The notes below the pieces were generated by a model. It made no database searches. It saw only the letters and a list, made by a program, of their open reading frames with translations, and had not been told where the DNA came from. A stretch of 64,000 bases of DNA from Romboutsia_E sp900604535 (GTDB taxonomy: Bacteria > Bacillota > Clostridia > Peptostreptococcales > Peptostreptococcaceae): contig NZ_UWOT01000005.1 in NCBI RefSeq assembly GCF_900604535.1, forward strand, positions 1 through 64,000, read 5' to 3'. A program made the translations under genes and the position numbers. Below, piece by piece: positions 9,907 to 18,856 of this stretch (position 1 is its first letter; every line of letters begins with the position of its first letter).

Positions 9907-11139
9907 ATAACTTTTATGAAAAACTATATGAAACTCTGTTCCCTTATTTATTTCACTCTTAACATATATATCTCCATTTTGACCTTCTATTATAGATTTT
10001 GCCATTGCAAGCCCTATTCCTACACTATCCTCTTTTGAGCTATTCTTTCCCTTATAAAATCTCTTAAATATATGAGGTAAGTCTTTTTTATCTATTCCTT
10101 CTCCGCTGTCTTTTATTATTATCTCTGAATATAATGGATTTTCCTCATAAATAATAGTTAAACTTCCATTTTTAGGAGTATGTTCTATACAGTTCTTTAT
10201 TATATTTAATAAAGCTTCCGTTGACCAATCTATATCTCCATAATATGTTGCATCATCATCTCCATTTATATCTAAATTTATATTTTTAAGCTCTATTGGA
10301 ATTAAACTTGGCTGAAGAGCTCTTCTTACTAGCTCTTTAATATCCACTTCTTCTTTTTTGAAATCTATAACTTTAGCTTCTACCTTAGAAAGTTTTAACA
10401 TACTTTTTATAAGCCACTCCATCCTAGTTAACTGAGATTTTATTTTATCTAAAAATTCAACCTTTGTTTCCTTCGGTATATCCTCATACATAAGGTCATT
10501 TAGTATTATAAGCGATGTCATAGGAGTTTTTAGCTGATGTGATATATCTGATATAGTATCATTTAAAAATATTTTATCATTATTTAATAGCTCTACTTTT
10601 TCTTTAAGAATATTCGTCATCTTAATTAACTCAGTTTTTAAAAGACCTATTTGTCCTTCTTGATTGGAATTTTTCATTTCAAATATCCTTCCTTCTGACC
10701 TATTATAAACATAATCAGTCATATCAGTTATATCTGAATATACCTTTTTAAAATAATATATAGATAATATTAAAAATAAAACAAATACAAATACTAAAAA
10801 CAATATATTTACACTTAAAAGTTCATTAATACTCTCACTTATAATAGGTTCATTTCCAAAACTTATACTTTTATTATAATTATAATTTTCTAGGATATCT
10901 TTACCTAAGTCTATATTTTCCTTAGAACCACCTTGAGTTATTATATCTACTATTTGTGATTCTAAATTTGGATTTTTATGTAATATCTCTCCTAATATTG
11001 CTTGATTATTTTCAACTACCTTAAATTTTATTATATTTATATTCATAAAAGTAATACTTATAGATAACCCTATACTAATTAGTAATAAAATAAAGCAATT
11101 TCTTAAAAATCTTTTCATCTCTGGATTAAATAGAAACAT
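9898..11139 (-). CDS. Sensor histidine kinase (two membrane helices, HAMP-like linker)
   Basis: A membrane kinase of about 413 residues. It has two helices (near residues 12-32 and 105-127) flanking a short extracytoplasmic loop of about 70 residues, a linker, a HisKA domain with the phospho-accepting histidine in ISHQLKTP, and a HATPase domain with N-box NIIKNCIEHT, DSGEGI and VGIGLAMAK. The start at 11139 (MFLFNPEMKRF) is preferred because GGAAGTG precedes it, and it overlaps the regulator gene by 14 bp. In-frame starts further upstream are less well served. Partner of the response regulator and probably of the ABC pair downstream. Confidence 0.88.
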   Translation of the reverse strand: MFLFNPEMKRFLRNCFILLLISIGLSISITFMNINIIKFKVVENNQAILGEILHKNPNLESQIVDIITQGGSKENIDLGKDILENYNYNKSISFGNEPIISESINELLSVNILFLVFVFVLFLILSIYYFKKVYSDITDMTDYVYNRSEGRIFEMKNSNQEGQIGLLKTELIKMTNILKEKVELLNNDKIFLNDTISDISHQLKTPMTSLIILNDLMYEDIPKETKVEFLDKIKSQLTRMEWLIKSMLKLSKVEAKVIDFKKEEVDIKELVRRALQPSLIPIELKNINLDINGDDDATYYGDIDWSTEALLNIIKNCIEHTPKNGSLTIIYEENPLYSEIIIKDSGEGIDKKDLPHIFKRFYKGKNSSKEDSVGIGLAMAKSIIEGQNGDIYVKSEINKGTEFHIVFHKSYSD

Positions 11140-11827
11140 TATCTTCACTTCCATTCCACTTGTAACCAAGACCTCTTACAGTAATTACAAACTTAGGATC
11201 TGTTGCATCATCTTCAATCTTTTCTCTAAGTCTTTTTATATAAACCGTAAGAGTATTATCATTTACAAAGTCATATGTGACATCCCAAAGTTTTTCAAGA
11301 ATTTTTGATCTACTTAAAACTACATTGTTATTTTGTATTAAAATCAACAATAACTTATATTCAACTGATGTTAGAAAAATTTCTTCTCCATTTTTAAATA
11401 CTCTTGCTTCTAATGTATGTATACTTAAATTTTTAAACTTTAATATTTTTTTATTATCATTATTATTACCTTTTCTTCTAAGCACAGCTTTTATCCTAGA
11501 TACAAGCTCTCTTACTCTAAAAGGCTTAGTTATATAATCATCTGCTCCTATGTCTAATCCCATTACAATATTAACTTCTTCATCACAAGCAGTTAAAAAT
11601 ATTATTGGTATATCTTGTGACTTTCTAACTTCTTCACAAAAATCATAACCATTTCCATCAGGTAAGGTTACATCTAAGAGAATAATACCATATTCTTTTT
11701 CATTAATATTTTTTCTACTGCTTTCTAAATCTTTACATATATCTATATTAAAGCCTTCTTGTTCTAGTGCATATTTTACTCCAAATGCTATAGTACTATC
11801 ATCTTCTATCATAAGAATATTTGTCAT
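11126..11827 (-). CDS. OmpR/PhoB family response regulator
   Basis: 233 residues. The receiver domain has the acidic pocket (MIEDDS), the phospho-accepting aspartate in ILLDVTLPDGNG and the conserved ITKPF lysine. The winged-helix DNA-binding domain ends in VITVRGLGYKW. The start is set at ATG 11827 because GGAGG lies upstream at optimal distance. An in-frame TTG four codons earlier lies inside that binding site. It is the first gene of the regulator-kinase-ATPase-permease unit. A 14-bp element in its promoter region recurs before the ATPase gene. Confidence 0.92.
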   Translation of the reverse strand: MTNILMIEDDSTIAFGVKYALEQEGFNIDICKDLESSRKNINEKEYGIILLDVTLPDGNGYDFCEEVRKSQDIPIIFLTACDEEVNIVMGLDIGADDYITKPFRVRELVSRIKAVLRRKGNNNDNKKILKFKNLSIHTLEARVFKNGEEIFLTSVEYKLLLILIQNNNVVLSRSKILEKLWDVTYDFVNDNTLTVYIKRLREKIEDDATDPKFVITVRGLGYKWNGSEDNVSI

Positions 11828-11910
11828 AATTTCCTCCAATTTAATTTTATTTTCCTATAATTATTATACAATATATAAAATAATATAATATAATACTTCT
11901 TATAAAATTA

Positions 11911-11931
11911 CATATTAGTCACTTTAATATG
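11911..11931 (-). promoter_or_regulatory. Inverted repeat in the response-regulator promoter region
   Basis: CATATTA-N7-TAATATG forms a perfect 7-bp dyad about 85-105 bp upstream of the regulator start. It contains most of the 14-mer ACATATTAGTCACT shared with 9893-9906. Candidate autoregulatory site. Confidence 0.4.
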
Positions 11932-11940
11932 ATAATGTAC

Positions 11941-12003
11941 AAAAAAGAGATTTAAAGAAATGAACTAAATAATTTCAGCACAATTCCTTTAAATCTCTTT
12001 TTT
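11941..12003. terminator. Strong stem-loop terminator
   Basis: Perfect 17-bp arms (11941-11957 and 11987-12003), A-run and T-run ends, and a 29-nt loop that itself holds a short GAAAT/ATTTC stem. It serves the minus-strand gene at 12124-12549 and insulates the response-regulator promoter. Confidence 0.85.
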
Positions 12004-12032
12004 TAATAGGTTTATTTTATTATTTAATAAAG

Positions 12033-12066
12033 TAATCATTGAATCTAATAGGGTATTCAATGATTA
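12033..12066. other. Second hairpin between the small membrane-protein gene and its terminator
   Basis: Perfect 12-bp arms (12033-12044 and 12055-12066) with a 10-nt loop and no clean T-tract. It could be a weak first terminator or an RNA 3-prime stabiliser for the gene at 12124-12549. Confidence 0.4.
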
Positions 12067-12123
12067 AATCGCATTTTACATCTGCATTTAGTATATTCTA
12101 TTTCGTTGATATTGTCAACTCAA

Positions 12124-12549
12124 TTATTCGTCATATTTTTCATATTTATCTTCTTCAAATTCTTCTTCCTCTATATCACATTTATCTACTTTTATCTGAT
12201 CTATATAATGATTTAATTCTTTTGGTGATACTATTTCATCATTTTCATAACTTAATCGTCTAGAATTAAACTCATCTATTTTTTCTTTTAATTCTTCATC
12301 TTCATCTTTTTTATTGTAAATCTCATCACATTCTTTATCATAAGACTCTTCATCTTCTAGATAATCTAAATAATTTAACTCATCAGACATTTCTCTATCA
12401 AGTATATAGTTTTTTATCTTTTTATAAGAAAAATATGCACCTAACCCTGTTAAAATGGTTATTCCTGTATACATTATAATTTTTTTGTTTTCTTCCCATC
12501 TTTTTTCTGCTTGTTTCTCTAAAAATTTAGTTGCCAGATATTTAATCAT
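12124..12549 (-). CDS. Small single-pass membrane protein with acidic tail, unknown function
   Basis: 141 residues. A basic, amphipathic N-terminus (KFLEKQAEKRWEENKK) is followed by one membrane helix (about 25-42) and a very acidic, charged cytoplasmic or external tail rich in D, E and K. I recognise no domain. AGGAG lies about 10 nt upstream of the ATG. It stands alone between the two-component module and the sensor kinase, with its own terminator. Confidence 0.6.
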   Translation of the reverse strand: MIKYLATKFLEKQAEKRWEENKKIIMYTGITILTGLGAYFSYKKIKNYILDREMSDELNYLDYLEDEESYDKECDEIYNKKDEDEELKEKIDEFNSRRLSYENDEIVSPKELNHYIDQIKVDKCDIEEEEFEEDKYEKYDE

Positions 12550-12663
12550 AATGCTTCACTCTCCTAGTGTTTTATCATATTGAATATAGTATTTGTATTA
12601 TTCAAATAAAAATTATCATATCTGGCAATATACATATATTGTTATTATGCATTAAATTTATTA

Positions 12664-14028
12664 CTATGCTTTTATTGCTTCATCTTCTTCTAATTTTGCA
12701 TCATCATTTTTTTGCAATATAACTTTTACTACTGTTCCCTTTCCTTCTACACTACTAATATCTATTGCTCCATTTAATGCTTCTATCATTTGTTTTACTA
12801 TATTAAGCCCTATTCCGCTACCTTCTTTAGTTTCTATAGAATCGCGTTCTGCTCGTTCATATCTATTAAATATATTTTTCAACTTACGTTTAGGAATTCC
12901 TACTCCTGTATCTTTTACTGAAATTATTATTAACTGATCCGTATCTTCAACTTTTACATCTACAGATCCATTTTCTTTATTATATTTAATAGCATTAGAT
13001 AATAAATTTAAAATTATTTTTTCTATAAATTGTGTATCTACAGAAGTATATACTTCTTCATGTTCAGTATCGAAAATTAAATTTATATTTCTCTCTGTAG
13101 CGTATGTTAATACAGAGTCAGTTATATCTTCTACTAAACTAACTATATTTACATACTTTAAATCCACATGTAATTTATCACTTTCTAATTTGATAGAATC
13201 TATAAAATTATTTATTTGTTTTATTAATCTATTGCAATTTTGTCTAATAATTTGATTAAATTCAATTAAATTATCATACTTTTTCTTTTTAATATTTAAA
13301 TCTTGCATTTGAACGGTTGAGTAAATTACATTTACTGGCGTTTTAAAATCATGAGATATATTTGCTAGAACTTGGTTTTTTATTTCGTCTAATGTTTTAT
13401 TATACTCTAATTCTTCTTTTATTTTAGCTAACTTTATTCTATCTTCCATATTTTTTATTATAAATATAGATAATGTTTTATTTTTACGTCTTTTAATTAT
13501 ATTAGTTTGCTCTCCATAAAACTCTGTTCCACGGAATGAATACTTTAGGTTTAGATATTTAACAGGTTTTTTGATATCATCAATTTTCTTTATGCTTTCT
13601 CTTTCACTTTCATCAACTATATCAAAAAGAGTTCTTCCTAAAATATAATCACTACTATATAGATTAAAATATTCATTAATTTTTTCATTTGCAAAAACTA
13701 TTACTCCATCTTCACAAACTATTACTCCATCTGGAAGATACATTAATATCTCTTCATATCTATTTTTATAGTCTTTAAATCCTTTATTTACCTCTTCTAA
13801 TCTTTCCTTCTCCCTAAGTAGATTTCTGTATAATAATTGATTTGGCCTTCTTATAATATCCATATAACAAATTTTTGATATACATATACTATTTACTAAG
13901 CATATTAGAAGTAATGTTAAGAAAATGTATGTGTTATATATTTTTAAATATGCGCTTAAGACTCCATATATTAACATGAAAGCTAAATAAACTAATCTGG
14001 ATACATTGTATATTTGAATATCTCTCAT
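12664..14028 (-). pseudogene. PAS sensor histidine kinase, 3-prime part of a frameshifted MASE3 kinase
   Basis: 454 codons. Two membrane helices (about 10-28 and 33-52) are followed by a coiled linker (64-90), a PAS domain (about 90-200), HisKA with the histidine in NISHDFKTP, and a complete ATPase domain (NLLSNAIKYNK, DTGVGIP, GSGIGLNIVK). No response regulator is adjacent. The ATG at 14028 has only AAAGGG two bases away, a poor binding site. The frame is open upstream and encodes KYKKLDNRISKRAM, which joins naturally onto the MASE3 fragment ending at 14060. I read the two as one gene broken by a single-base shift in the A-rich tract near 14070-14075. The catalytic half is intact and could still be made at low level. 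Confidence 0.72.
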
Positions 14029-14059
14029 AGCCCTTTTTGATATTCTATTATCTAGTTTT

Positions 14060-14596
14060 TTATATTTTTATTATATAAATAGCACCTATAATGTATACTA
14101 TTTCTACTATAAAAGAATATACAGTAATTCCACTTTTGCTATAAACCATTGGAATAACTGATGTTCTACATAGCACTAATAATGATAAAACTGTAAGTAT
14201 TATTAATGTATTTATAATTTTTTTTATATTTATCTCATTTTTATGTTTATTTAAAATGTACATTGTTAGTAAAATCTCTACACCTATACCTAAAAATCCA
14301 ATGTGTGTAATTGTATTTATATGTTGATATTCATGCTTATACATTAGCATCGAAAAAGCATAAACTAAGTTGATAATTCCAGAAAACGCAAAAACCATGG
14401 ATATGTGTTTATATATATTATCTTTATTTAAGTCAGAATAAGATGTATTTACTAAAAATCCGCAAATCCCTATAGTACTATTTAATATAAGTAATACGCT
14501 ATATATGTGTATAAAGCTAAACTTTCCAAGTAATATATACAGTATAACTAAAATAAATATATATATCTTCATTATGTTTTTGACACATTCGTTCAT
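14060..14596 (-). pseudogene. MASE3-type membrane sensor domain, 5-prime part of the same kinase gene
   Basis: 178 residues with five to six hydrophobic helices and the look of a MASE3 sensor: FSFIHIYSVLL near the start, then successive helices ending in VEIVYIIGAIYIIKI. MASE3 domains normally carry further helices and then PAS and kinase modules, and these are found in the next frame starting 31 bp downstream. One extra A in the run near 14071-14075 would explain the stop at 14060. GGGGATTAA lies upstream of the ATG. A free-standing MASE3 protein is the less likely alternative. Confidence 0.7.
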
Positions 14597-14750
14597 ATAT
14601 CATTAATCCCCTGATAAGTTAATAGTAGTACATTAAATTGTAATTTTCTACCTAAAATCGCATTTTAATATAAACATTTTCCGTCAAAATATACGTAATT
14701 TCTAACTTTAAAGTTTTTATCATAAAATTTTCTATTATGAATTTAATTAA

Positions 14751-14786
14751 AAAAATCACTATACTAAATTTAGCATAATGATTTTT
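14751..14786. terminator. Terminator of trpP
   Basis: Arms 14751-14768 and 14769-14786 pair over 18 positions with two G-U pairs and end in A-run and T-run. Lies just after the trpP stop codon. Confidence 0.75.
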
Positions 14787-14795
14787 CATAACTCT

Positions 14796-15362
14796 CTATT
14801 TATTAAAACTACTTAAGTTTTTATATCCTAATCTATTTACAGAAGATGTCACAACTTTAACTAAAAATATACCACATACTAGGTTAATTCCTATAGCTGG
14901 AACTACAGCTACTAAAAATAAAGCTTTAAAACTGCCTGGTAATCCAACTAAGGCTAATGCTGCTAGTAAGAATGTAGTACCACTAATTAAAGTTCCTATT
15001 GGAAGTATAATCATTGAAACTATAAAATCCTGAATTCTTTCACTTAGTTTTTTTACAAAAGGAAGCTTATAAATTACATACATAAATAAATAAACTAAAT
15101 TAGTTGTTATCACTTTATCTATTATATTTGGTATCTGTCCACCTGGAAATTTAGATGTTAAACCTGCAAATATTCCACATGCTATACCACAAATTAGAGA
15201 AGTTTTATAATCTCCTTTATTTATAATCATTATTGTAAATAACATAATCAAAGATATATCAGGTTGTATTGGTAAACCTATAGCTGGTGTAAGTTGATGT
15301 ATAATTAAACCTAATGCTAAAAGTAATGCATTTAAAACCATTTTTTTTGTATTTAATTTCAT
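14796..15362 (-). CDS. trpP: TrpP-type tryptophan transporter
   Basis: A 188-residue integral membrane protein with about six helices and the TrpP family signature near the N-terminus (LNALLLALGLIIHQLTP, then GLPIQPDISLIMLF). The family is known from Bacillus as the tryptophan permease YhaG/TrpP. The assignment is strengthened by the leader, a T-box whose specifier reads TGG (Trp). AGGAGG lies 8 nt before the ATG. Probably monocistronic and made when uncharged tRNA-Trp accumulates. Confidence 0.88.
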   Translation of the reverse strand: MKLNTKKMVLNALLLALGLIIHQLTPAIGLPIQPDISLIMLFTIMIINKGDYKTSLICGIACGIFAGLTSKFPGGQIPNIIDKVITTNLVYLFMYVIYKLPFVKKLSERIQDFIVSMIILPIGTLISGTTFLLAALALVGLPGSFKALFLVAVVPAIGINLVCGIFLVKVVTSSVNRLGYKNLSSFNK

Positions 15363-15481
15363 AATATTGTCCTCCTAAATCTTTTAAATATTTTTTAATC
15401 AATAATTGCCATATATTTAAATCACATTCTTTATGTTTTCTTCTTCATATCATACTTATCACCACCTTTAATTTATAAAAT

Positions 15482-15750
15482 AAAAAACTCCGTCCTAAAT
15501 TAATAGGACGGAGTTTATCCGCGTTGCCACCTAATTTATGTATAACAAAATCAAGTTATACATCTCTCATTTTAGGATACTATCATATCCCATTCGCTAT
15601 AACGTGCGATTTACGGTAAAGCCTACTCTCATATAATATGATTTCAGTTTACTCCTCAAAGGCCCATTCACTAAATTTCTTCTTGTTGAGCTTCCACCAT
15701 CCTCAACTCTCTATTTTGAACCTAAATTTAGTTACTATCCCTTTTCTTAG
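15482..15750 (-). promoter_or_regulatory. T-box leader, tryptophan specific
   Basis: On the minus strand the leader has the stem I features (AGAG and the distal GGTGGAAG segment), a specifier region TGAA-TGG-G with the Trp codon at 15666-15664, the T-box itself (GGTGGCAACGCGG, plus-strand 15520-15532), and a terminator with perfect 13-bp arms at 15485-15497 and 15504-15516 followed by a T-run. It reads out uncharged tRNA-Trp to allow transcription of trpP. Confidence 0.92.
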
Positions 15751-15883
15751 GATTATAAAAATTTTTAATTATTGTAATTATATTCTTAATTTTTAATAAA
15801 GTCAATTCTTTTTATCTTTATACTCTTATTTATATGTAAAAAATGTAATCGTGTTACTAATTTTGACTATATTAATAAAAAAT

Positions 15884-15913
15884 AGCTGCATATAAATATA
15901 TTTATATACAGCT
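15884..15913 (-). terminator. Terminator of the gan operon
   Basis: Near-perfect 15-bp arms 15884-15898 and 15899-15913, followed on the minus strand by ATTTTTTATT. It lies 25 nt after the ganA stop codon. Confidence 0.8.
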
Positions 15914-15937
15914 TCTAAGAAAAGGAGTTGATAACTT

Positions 15938-17983
15938 TTATTTAGATTTTTTTAATACTAATGTATCATAGGGTTTAAGTTCTATACTTCCTAAAACCTT
16001 TTTATTAGTAATTAAATCTTCATATAAATTATCTATTATAACATCTTGATTTTCTTCTGTGAAATTCATCATGAAGTAATATTTATTTTCTTCATTCTCT
16101 CTTATTTGTATAGAAACACCTTGAGGGGTTTCAAAATCATGTGTTTCTATAATATCTAAGTCACATATTACATTATCATAAAATTCACTTAGGAAATCTT
16201 GATTTGTTCTAGCACCTATATAGTACCCTTTACCTTTATTAAATCTATTCATAGTTATAGCTGGACTACCTTTATAAAAATCATTTTCATAATTAGCTAA
16301 AACTTCTGCATTTATAGTAGATATTACATTACAATAATCTTTTACATCAAAATTTTTCTCATTATAATTAATACTATTTTTATCCTTAGGATATAATGTA
16401 TCTAACTCTAATATATCTATACCATATATCTCTTTAAGAGTATTTGCCCATCCACCTATATAAGTTAAATCATTTTCATTAACTAATCCACTTATATATG
16501 AACCAACTAAAACTCCACCATTGCTTACATATGATTTAAAATTATCCATAGTTTCCTTTGTCATAAGGTACATCATTGGTGCAACTACTAATTTATACTT
16601 AGATAAATCAGCTCTTGGAGTTATAACATCTACAGATATATTTTTATTCCAGAAATATTTGTAATGTTCTTGTAGCGTTTGAGGATATCTTCTTGATTCT
16701 ATTCCAAACCCTTGAGCATCTTTTAATGCCCAGTCATTATCCCAATCATATACAATAGCTACTTTTGAGTTTTTCATACTTCCTTTTATTTCTTTTATAT
16801 TTTCAAGTGCTTCTCCAACTTGAGAAACTTCTTTAAATACTCTATTTTCACTTGAATTATCATGATCAATTACTGCACCATGGAATTTTTCAGAAGAACC
16901 TCTTGATTTTCTCCATTGGAAGTAAAGTACACTGTCTGATCCATGTGCTACAAGTTGCATTGCTGATAATTTATGCATACCTGGTCTTTTTGATTTATTG
17001 ACATTATGCCAGTTTACTCCACTTGGAGTACATTCCATTATTAAAAATGGCTGTTGCTTTAAGCTTCTATATAAGTCATTTATAAATCCAACTTTACTTG
17101 CTAAATCTGAAGTTTTCTCCCAATCATTATGCCAAGCTGGATAACAATCCCAACTTAGTATATCTACATGTTTTGAAAATTTTTCATAATCTAAGCTTTG
17201 AAATGGTATTAAATCATTTGTATCTGCCATAAAGTTTGTAGTTATCGCTATATTAGGTGTTAACTCTCTCAATGGTTTAATTTCATTTTCATAAAAATCT
17301 ATAGTTTGATCAGTTACAAATCTCTTCCAATCTAAATTTAATCCATGAACTGCACCTTCTCCTATTGATGAAGGTGACTCTATCTCTGACCAGTCTGAGT
17401 ATGAATGACTCCAAAATGGTCCCCACCAAGCTTTATTTACATTCTCCACGGTCTTATATTTATTTTTAAGCCAATTTCTGAAATTTTCTTGGCATAAATC
17501 ACAATGACATTCTCCACTAAATTCATTTGAGATATGCCACATTATTAATGCCGGATGATTTTTGTATCTATTAGCTAATTTACGATTTATAGATTGTGTT
17601 TTTTCTCTATACACCGGTGAAGAAAAGCAATGATTATGTCTTCCTCCATGAAGCATTTTTTCTCTTCTTTCATTTGTTCTTAATACTTCTGGATATTTTT
17701 TAGACATCCAAGCTGGCCTTGCCCCACTTGGAGTGGCAAGTATTACCCTACCACCTTGTTTATATATATCATCAATTATTTTATCTAGCCATTCAAAATT
17801 ATAATTTCCTTCTGTTGGCTCAAGTGCACTCCATGCAAATATACCTACTGTCATAGTATTTACATTTGCTAATTTCATCAATCTCATATCATCTTCTAGA
17901 ATTTCTGGATAATCTAGCCATTGATCTGGATTATAGTCTCCTCCATGAAGTAATCGTTTCTCATTGTTATATGTAAATTCCAT
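15938..17983 (-). CDS. ganA: GH42 beta-galactosidase (GanA/BgaA type)
   Basis: Glycoside hydrolase family 42 enzyme of 681 residues. It opens with LLHGGDYNPDQWLDYPEILEDD, typical of the family's TIM barrel, has the acid/base region MWHISNEFSGECHCDLCQ with its cysteines, and the nucleophile region LIMECTPSGVNW. The start is set at ATG 17983, preceded by GGGGGAT; in-frame codons upstream run into the ganQ stop. It lacks a signal peptide, so it is cytoplasmic. As last gene of ganS-ganP-ganQ-ganA it should cleave imported galacto-oligosaccharides. No ganB endogalactanase is present in the window. Confidence 0.92.
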   Translation of the reverse strand: MEFTYNNEKRLLHGGDYNPDQWLDYPEILEDDMRLMKLANVNTMTVGIFAWSALEPTEGNYNFEWLDKIIDDIYKQGGRVILATPSGARPAWMSKKYPEVLRTNERREKMLHGGRHNHCFSSPVYREKTQSINRKLANRYKNHPALIMWHISNEFSGECHCDLCQENFRNWLKNKYKTVENVNKAWWGPFWSHSYSDWSEIESPSSIGEGAVHGLNLDWKRFVTDQTIDFYENEIKPLRELTPNIAITTNFMADTNDLIPFQSLDYEKFSKHVDILSWDCYPAWHNDWEKTSDLASKVGFINDLYRSLKQQPFLIMECTPSGVNWHNVNKSKRPGMHKLSAMQLVAHGSDSVLYFQWRKSRGSSEKFHGAVIDHDNSSENRVFKEVSQVGEALENIKEIKGSMKNSKVAIVYDWDNDWALKDAQGFGIESRRYPQTLQEHYKYFWNKNISVDVITPRADLSKYKLVVAPMMYLMTKETMDNFKSYVSNGGVLVGSYISGLVNENDLTYIGGWANTLKEIYGIDILELDTLYPKDKNSINYNEKNFDVKDYCNVISTINAEVLANYENDFYKGSPAITMNRFNKGKGYYIGARTNQDFLSEFYDNVICDLDIIETHDFETPQGVSIQIRENEENKYYFMMNFTEENQDVIIDNLYEDLITNKKVLGSIELKPYDTLVLKKSK

Positions 17984-17999
17984 ATTTATATCCCCCATT

Positions 18000-18854
18000 T
18001 TATCCTTTTGTTCCACCTGCTGCAAGTCCTGATACAAAGTGTTTTTGTAATGCTAAGAAAGCTATTACTATAGGTATACTAATTAATATTGCTCCCGCTG
18101 CAAATGTTGTGTAACTAGCTCCCATCTTATCACTAACTAGCTTGTAAAGACCTATTGGTAAAGTATAAGATTCAGGCTCTCTAAGTATAACTGATGAAAG
18201 AGCAAAATCTCCTAAAGGACCTGTAAATCCATTCATTGCTACAACTGCTAACATAGGCCTTGATAAAGGCATTATTATTTGCCAAAATATTCTAGTTCTA
18301 CTAGCACCATCTATTCTTGCACTTTCATCTAAATCTCTTGGAATTGAATCCATATACCCTTTTAAAAGATATGCATTCATAGGAATTTGACCTCCTACAT
18401 ATATGAATATCAATAACCAGTGACTATTTATTAATCCTAACATTTGTGCCAAAACAAATATTGCTGTTAGCGCTGAAAATTGTGGTATCATTTGTAAAAG
18501 CATAAACGCCATTAATCCATTTTTTCTTCCTTTAAATCTAAATCTAGAAAATGCATATGCTGTAAATGATACCGATATTAGTGAGAATATCATTGTAAAT
18601 ATACTTATCTTTAATGAATTTAAATACCATTGTTTATAATGTAGAGTTCCTACACCCGCAAATAACTGTGAGTAATGTTCTGTTGTAGGATTTTCAGGTA
18701 TAAGGCTTGTACTCACTAAACTATTACCTGGATTAAAGCTAGCTCCTATTGTCCATAAAAGTGGGTAGATAATAATTACACATACCGAAATTAATAGTAA
18801 ATATATTAATGCCTTTTTTATATTATTTTTACTTTTTGAATTTAATACATTCAT
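18000..18854 (-). CDS. ganQ: Galacto-oligosaccharide ABC transporter permease GanQ (MalG type)
   Basis: A 284-residue MalG-family inner membrane permease with six helices, the first at about 13-32. The EAA loop reads SARIDGASRTRIFWQIIMPLSRP, which contacts the ATPase. AAGGAGGT precedes the ATG, and it follows ganP after 2 bp. No ATPase gene is in the operon, as in the Bacillus gan system, where a shared ATPase (MsmX type) serves several importers. That such an ATPase is encoded elsewhere is an inference. Confidence 0.9.
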   Translation of the reverse strand: MNVLNSKSKNNIKKALIYLLLISVCVIIIYPLLWTIGASFNPGNSLVSTSLIPENPTTEHYSQLFAGVGTLHYKQWYLNSLKISIFTMIFSLISVSFTAYAFSRFRFKGRKNGLMAFMLLQMIPQFSALTAIFVLAQMLGLINSHWLLIFIYVGGQIPMNAYLLKGYMDSIPRDLDESARIDGASRTRIFWQIIMPLSRPMLAVVAMNGFTGPLGDFALSSVILREPESYTLPIGLYKLVSDKMGASYTTFAAGAILISIPIVIAFLALQKHFVSGLAAGGTKG

Positions 18855-18856
18855 AT

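Noticed and set aside
6475..11827. A classical BceRSAB-type module
   Set aside because: The kinase has a sizeable extracytoplasmic loop between its two helices and the permease has two FtsX units with two large external domains, so it fits a VanS/MacB-like peptide-sensing module better than the loop-less BceS/BceB plan.
12039..12263. A plus-strand open frame over the small membrane-protein gene
   Set aside because: No ribosome binding site, and it begins within a hairpin and runs antisense to a gene with a proper start.
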